The position numbers and the translations under genes were made by a program. 30,560 nt of DNA from Rhypophila decipiens (lineage: Eukaryota; Ascomycota; Sordariomycetes; Sordariales; Naviculisporaceae): NCBI GenBank assembly GCA_033297075.1, contig MU858328.1, positions 1 to 30,560 of the forward strand, read 5' to 3'. The notes under the pieces were generated by a model. That model was given only the letters and a program-made list of their open reading frames with translations. It did not search any database and had not been told where the DNA came from. This document shows, piece after piece, positions 27,944 through 30,560 of this stretch (the stretch's first letter is position 1; the number at the start of each line of letters is the position of its first letter).

Positions 27944-29381
27944 ATGACAGGAACAGGTGCGAACGGGCCCAACGGCGGCGCCAACGGCAACGGGAATGGC
28001 ACAGCCAGCCCAACCATCCACCCGTCTATCATCCTTCATCCAAACGACCTCGCCTCGGTTCCGTCCCTAATCAAGGAAATCCTCTCCAAAGGGTCTCTCT
28101 TGAGCTCATCCCCTTACAATGACCACGAATACGAAACAGCCCGGCTCTCACTCGTCCAAGCCGCACATCGCCTCGTCATCTCGCTCGAAAAGCCGCGAGA
28201 GACCATGATCCGCCAAACCTGGGCCAACACCGCTGGATTCTCTGTCCTGACCATCGGCATCGAGGCCGGAATCTGGGCATCCCTCGCTTCGTCCTCCTCT
28301 CCCCAGACGGTCTCCCAAATCCACACCAGGCTGCCCTCCCACGCTGCAAACTTTCACAAAGGCTATCTAAGCAGAATCCTCAAACACGCCGCGGCAATGG
28401 GGTACATCACCGAGACCGGGCCGGATACCTATCTCGCCAGCAACTTTATCAAGTCCCTGACAATTCCCATCATGGGTTCCGGATACAGCGTCTTCTCTGG
28501 CCCCGGAAGGACAGGCGGTGCTAGGTTGCCCATGCTAGCTCTTCCCGCTTGGCTCCAGGAAAATGGGTACGAAAAAGAACCCGAGGGGCCAATGGGGCCA
28601 TTCCAACACGCCCATGACACGAAATTGAACATGTTTGAATGGTTCCATGCTAACCCCCCCGCTGGGGAGTGGTTCAACCTTCACATGGGCGGGTATGCAT
28701 TTGGGAGACCGAACTGGTTTGATGACGAGATTTATCCTGTTAGGGAGAGACTGATTGATGGGTTCAAGGATCGTGAGGGTGAGGCATTGTTGGTTGATAT
28801 TGGCGGTGGCTTGGGCCATGATATCGAGGCTTTTGCCAGCCGGTTTCCGGATGCCAAGGGACGGTTGGTTTTGCAGGATTTGGAGCATGTTATCGAGCAG
28901 GGCTTGCAGACAAAGGTTGAAGGGAGTCGCGTTGAGAGGACGGTTTATGATTTTCATACCGAGCAGCCTGTCAAGGGTGAGTTGACTCTCATTTATAGTG
29001 TGGATATTGACGAGGACAGGACATATTCTGACAACATGAATGACTACGACAGGCGCCCGAGCGTATTACATGCACTCCATCCTCCACGACTGGTCCGACG
29101 ACATTTGCGTCAAGATCATTGCCAACATCAAGGAGGCCATGAAGCCGGGATACTCGAGACTGCTCATCGACGAGGGCGTCATTCCGGATACCGGTGCCAG
29201 CTGGGAGGCCACGGGGCTGGACATGATTCTATCAGGTCTCCTGTCGTCCCGGGAACGGACCCGTGCCGAGTGGACGCGGTTGTTGGAGGAAAAGGCCGGA
29301 CTCAAGATCAACAAGATCTATCACTACCTGGGGGATGCCAGCCGCGGGACCACGAGTTTGATCGAGTGTGAGCTAGTCTAG
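27944..29381 (+). CDS. SAM-dependent O-methyltransferase (plant/fungal COMT type)
   Basis: Exons 27944-28976 and 29053-29381 give 453 residues. The intron (28977-29052) has donor GTGAGT, a CTGAC branch and acceptor GACAG, and the join is in phase 1. After a Gly/Asn-rich N-terminus comes a helical dimerisation domain with the winged-helix-like segment YLSRILKHAAAMGYITETGP. SAM-binding motif I, LLVDIGGGLGHDI, lies near residues 281-293, followed by GRLVLQDLEHVI. The catalytic block HSILHDWSDD lies at 352-361, with His356 as the expected general base. A GDASRGTTSLIE-type C-terminus completes the family pattern. It would transfer methyl groups from SAM to a hydroxyl of a small aromatic molecule, as in fungal secondary metabolism. 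No polyketide synthase, NRPS or oxidase gene lies beside it here, so the pathway is unknown. If the intron were retained, the reading frame would shift after the join. Confidence 0.93.
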
Positions 29382-29635
29382 TGGACTGAATATGAGATTG
29401 TAAACTTGAACTTTCTTTTCTGGAAATCTTATCTTATCTGCGGACCCAATGTTTATGCTTGTCAAAGTAAACACGAGTCAGGGGCTGGCATTATGCTCCA
29501 TCACTGCATGTGAAGACATCCACAACGACAGCCACGTCAGACGCCCATTGGCTTGTGCAGTGGAAACTCTGGCAATTCTCGCAGCTACGATGAGAAAAGT
29601 CTGCTTGCCGGCATGATCATCATCAAATCACACAA

Positions 29636-29771
29636 GCCCGATTAGCTCAGCTGGTTAGAGCGTCGTACTAATAGAATTCTCGGTTCCCAGCTCTCCCCGT
29701 TGAGAGAGGATCCAAAAAGAGGTTCTATAGAGTCCATGCGAAGGTCAACAGTTCAATCCTGTTATTGGGCA
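29636..29771 (+). tRNA. tRNA-Ile (anticodon AAU) with a 62-nt intron
   Basis: The 5' half is 29636-29673 and the 3' half 29736-29771 (74 nt when joined). Acceptor GCCCGAT pairs with ATTGGGC with one G-U; D stem GCTC pairs with GAGC. Anticodon stem TCGTA pairs with TGCGA; T stem AACAG pairs with CTGTT around TTCAATC. The loop CTAATA-A places AAU at 34-36 after U33. The A and B boxes (TAGCTCAGCTGG and GTTCAATCC) are good. The intron, 29674-29735, lies one base 3' of the anticodon, the canonical position for nuclear tRNA introns. CCA is not encoded. A T run at 29822-29826, about 50 nt downstream, is a possible Pol III terminator. It decodes AUU/AUC after A34-to-inosine editing. Confidence 0.93.
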
Positions 29772-30560
29772 AGTATATTCGGGGCCATACTCTATCTGTT
29801 CGCGCAGAGTGTCGCGCTGTCTTTTTGTTTCCAGCGAGCACCAGTGAGACTCCCCAGATTGGATGCTCATGTCACAAAGGTCTTACTTATATTGTCTTTT
29901 TGCGATTTACTTTTTCCTTTTCGTAAGACTGATTGATGCACCTTTCTTTCCATCCAAGACACTCTTGATGATACCGTTTGGGTTTGTAGCAAAATGCGGA
30001 TACAGTCCAGTTCACAGGCTGTTTCAAGTTCTGGACCTAGCTGCCCCTATACTAAACACAAGATGTGGTGCTTGCTGTGCACTGTGAGTGTAATACCGTA
30101 GCGAGTACAGATAAAGAGAGCGGAACAATTTCCAAGAAAGTTAGTGCTGACATATCACATACCCATCCCACCCTCCAACCCCCCACGGAGTTCAAATCAG
30201 ATCACCAAGCCGGATTACTCGGCAGTTGATACTCTGTGTCTATCGTAGCGAATGCTGCGAGCACTCGCCATTATCCCACACTACCTACCAAGCACCTGGT
30301 AGGAGAAGTAGCAGGTTGGCATGCAGGCTGAGTCACACACCAACATCTTCCAACACAATAGCTGCAAGGAACTTGGATCATGGTATGGTGACACAACCTT
30401 TTATTACCGAAATACTAGCCGCCAAGATTATGTGCCCAATAGGAAACTGGAGAATAGGCGGGATCTGTTGGATTCAACACTCAGATGATTTTGAACAAGA
30501 TTGATTTTTGATTGTCCTCCCAGTTTTCAGACCCAGGGCTATCGTTTGGTCTATATAACA
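29772..30560. other. Right-end intergenic region
   Basis: No gene recognised; the open frames at 29863-30087 and 30226-30504 show no motif. A TATATAA at 30552-30558, close to the window edge, may be the core promoter of a gene beyond the window. Confidence 0.4.

Overview
The window looks like nuclear DNA of a filamentous ascomycete (Pezizomycotina, perhaps Sordariomycetes). Protein genes carry short spliceosomal introns (about 47-190 nt) with GTRNGT-like donors and CTAAC/CTGAC branch sites. The gene families are typical of these fungi: a HET domain, a fungal CorA-like membrane protein, short-chain dehydrogenases, a secondary-metabolism-type O-methyltransferase and an orphan multi-span membrane protein. 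All calls come from reading the sequence; no database search was possible. Spliced gene models were built by hand from reading frame, splice motifs and protein motifs.

Layout. Bases 1-157 hold the possible 3' end of a plus-strand gene. Bases 1302-3762 hold a HET-domain gene broken by a 488-bp AT-rich terminal-inverted-repeat element at a TA dinucleotide. Bases 4114-4663 hold a probable small secreted protein gene with uncertain splicing. Bases 5375-5813 hold a second non-autonomous element with 69-bp inverted repeats and a perfect 8-bp target duplication. It lies upstream of a small conserved-looking gene (6345-6892). A third, smaller inverted-repeat element lies at 7095-7284. A CorA-like two-TM protein gene follows (7839-9955). 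Two convergent short-chain dehydrogenase genes come next (11012-12152 plus, 12404-13415 minus). After a 3.1-kb stretch without a recognisable gene there is a long, mostly disordered protein with a centrosomin-motif-1-like coiled coil (16509-19514).

The right half contains, on the minus strand, a PA-clan (trypsin-like) serine peptidase gene with a very large His-to-Asp insertion (20456-22598) and a GT64 exostosin-like glycosyltransferase gene (23410-24701). On the plus strand are a six-TM orphan membrane protein (25775-26752), a SAM-dependent O-methyltransferase (27944-29381) and an intron-containing tRNA-Ile(AAU) gene (29636-29771). A compact tRNA-like hairpin at 25613-25665 may be a relic of a Pol III-derived element.

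I see no operon-like system or coherent biosynthetic cluster; neighbours appear functionally independent. The most informative signal is mobile-element activity. Three different small inverted-repeat elements lie within 5.3 kb, and one of them cleanly splits an allorecognition-type gene, whose frame is restored if the element and one TA copy are removed. The second most interesting region is the 3' end of the peptidase gene, where the frame stays open for 108 codons past the stop and begins with a Gly/Pro-rich tail.
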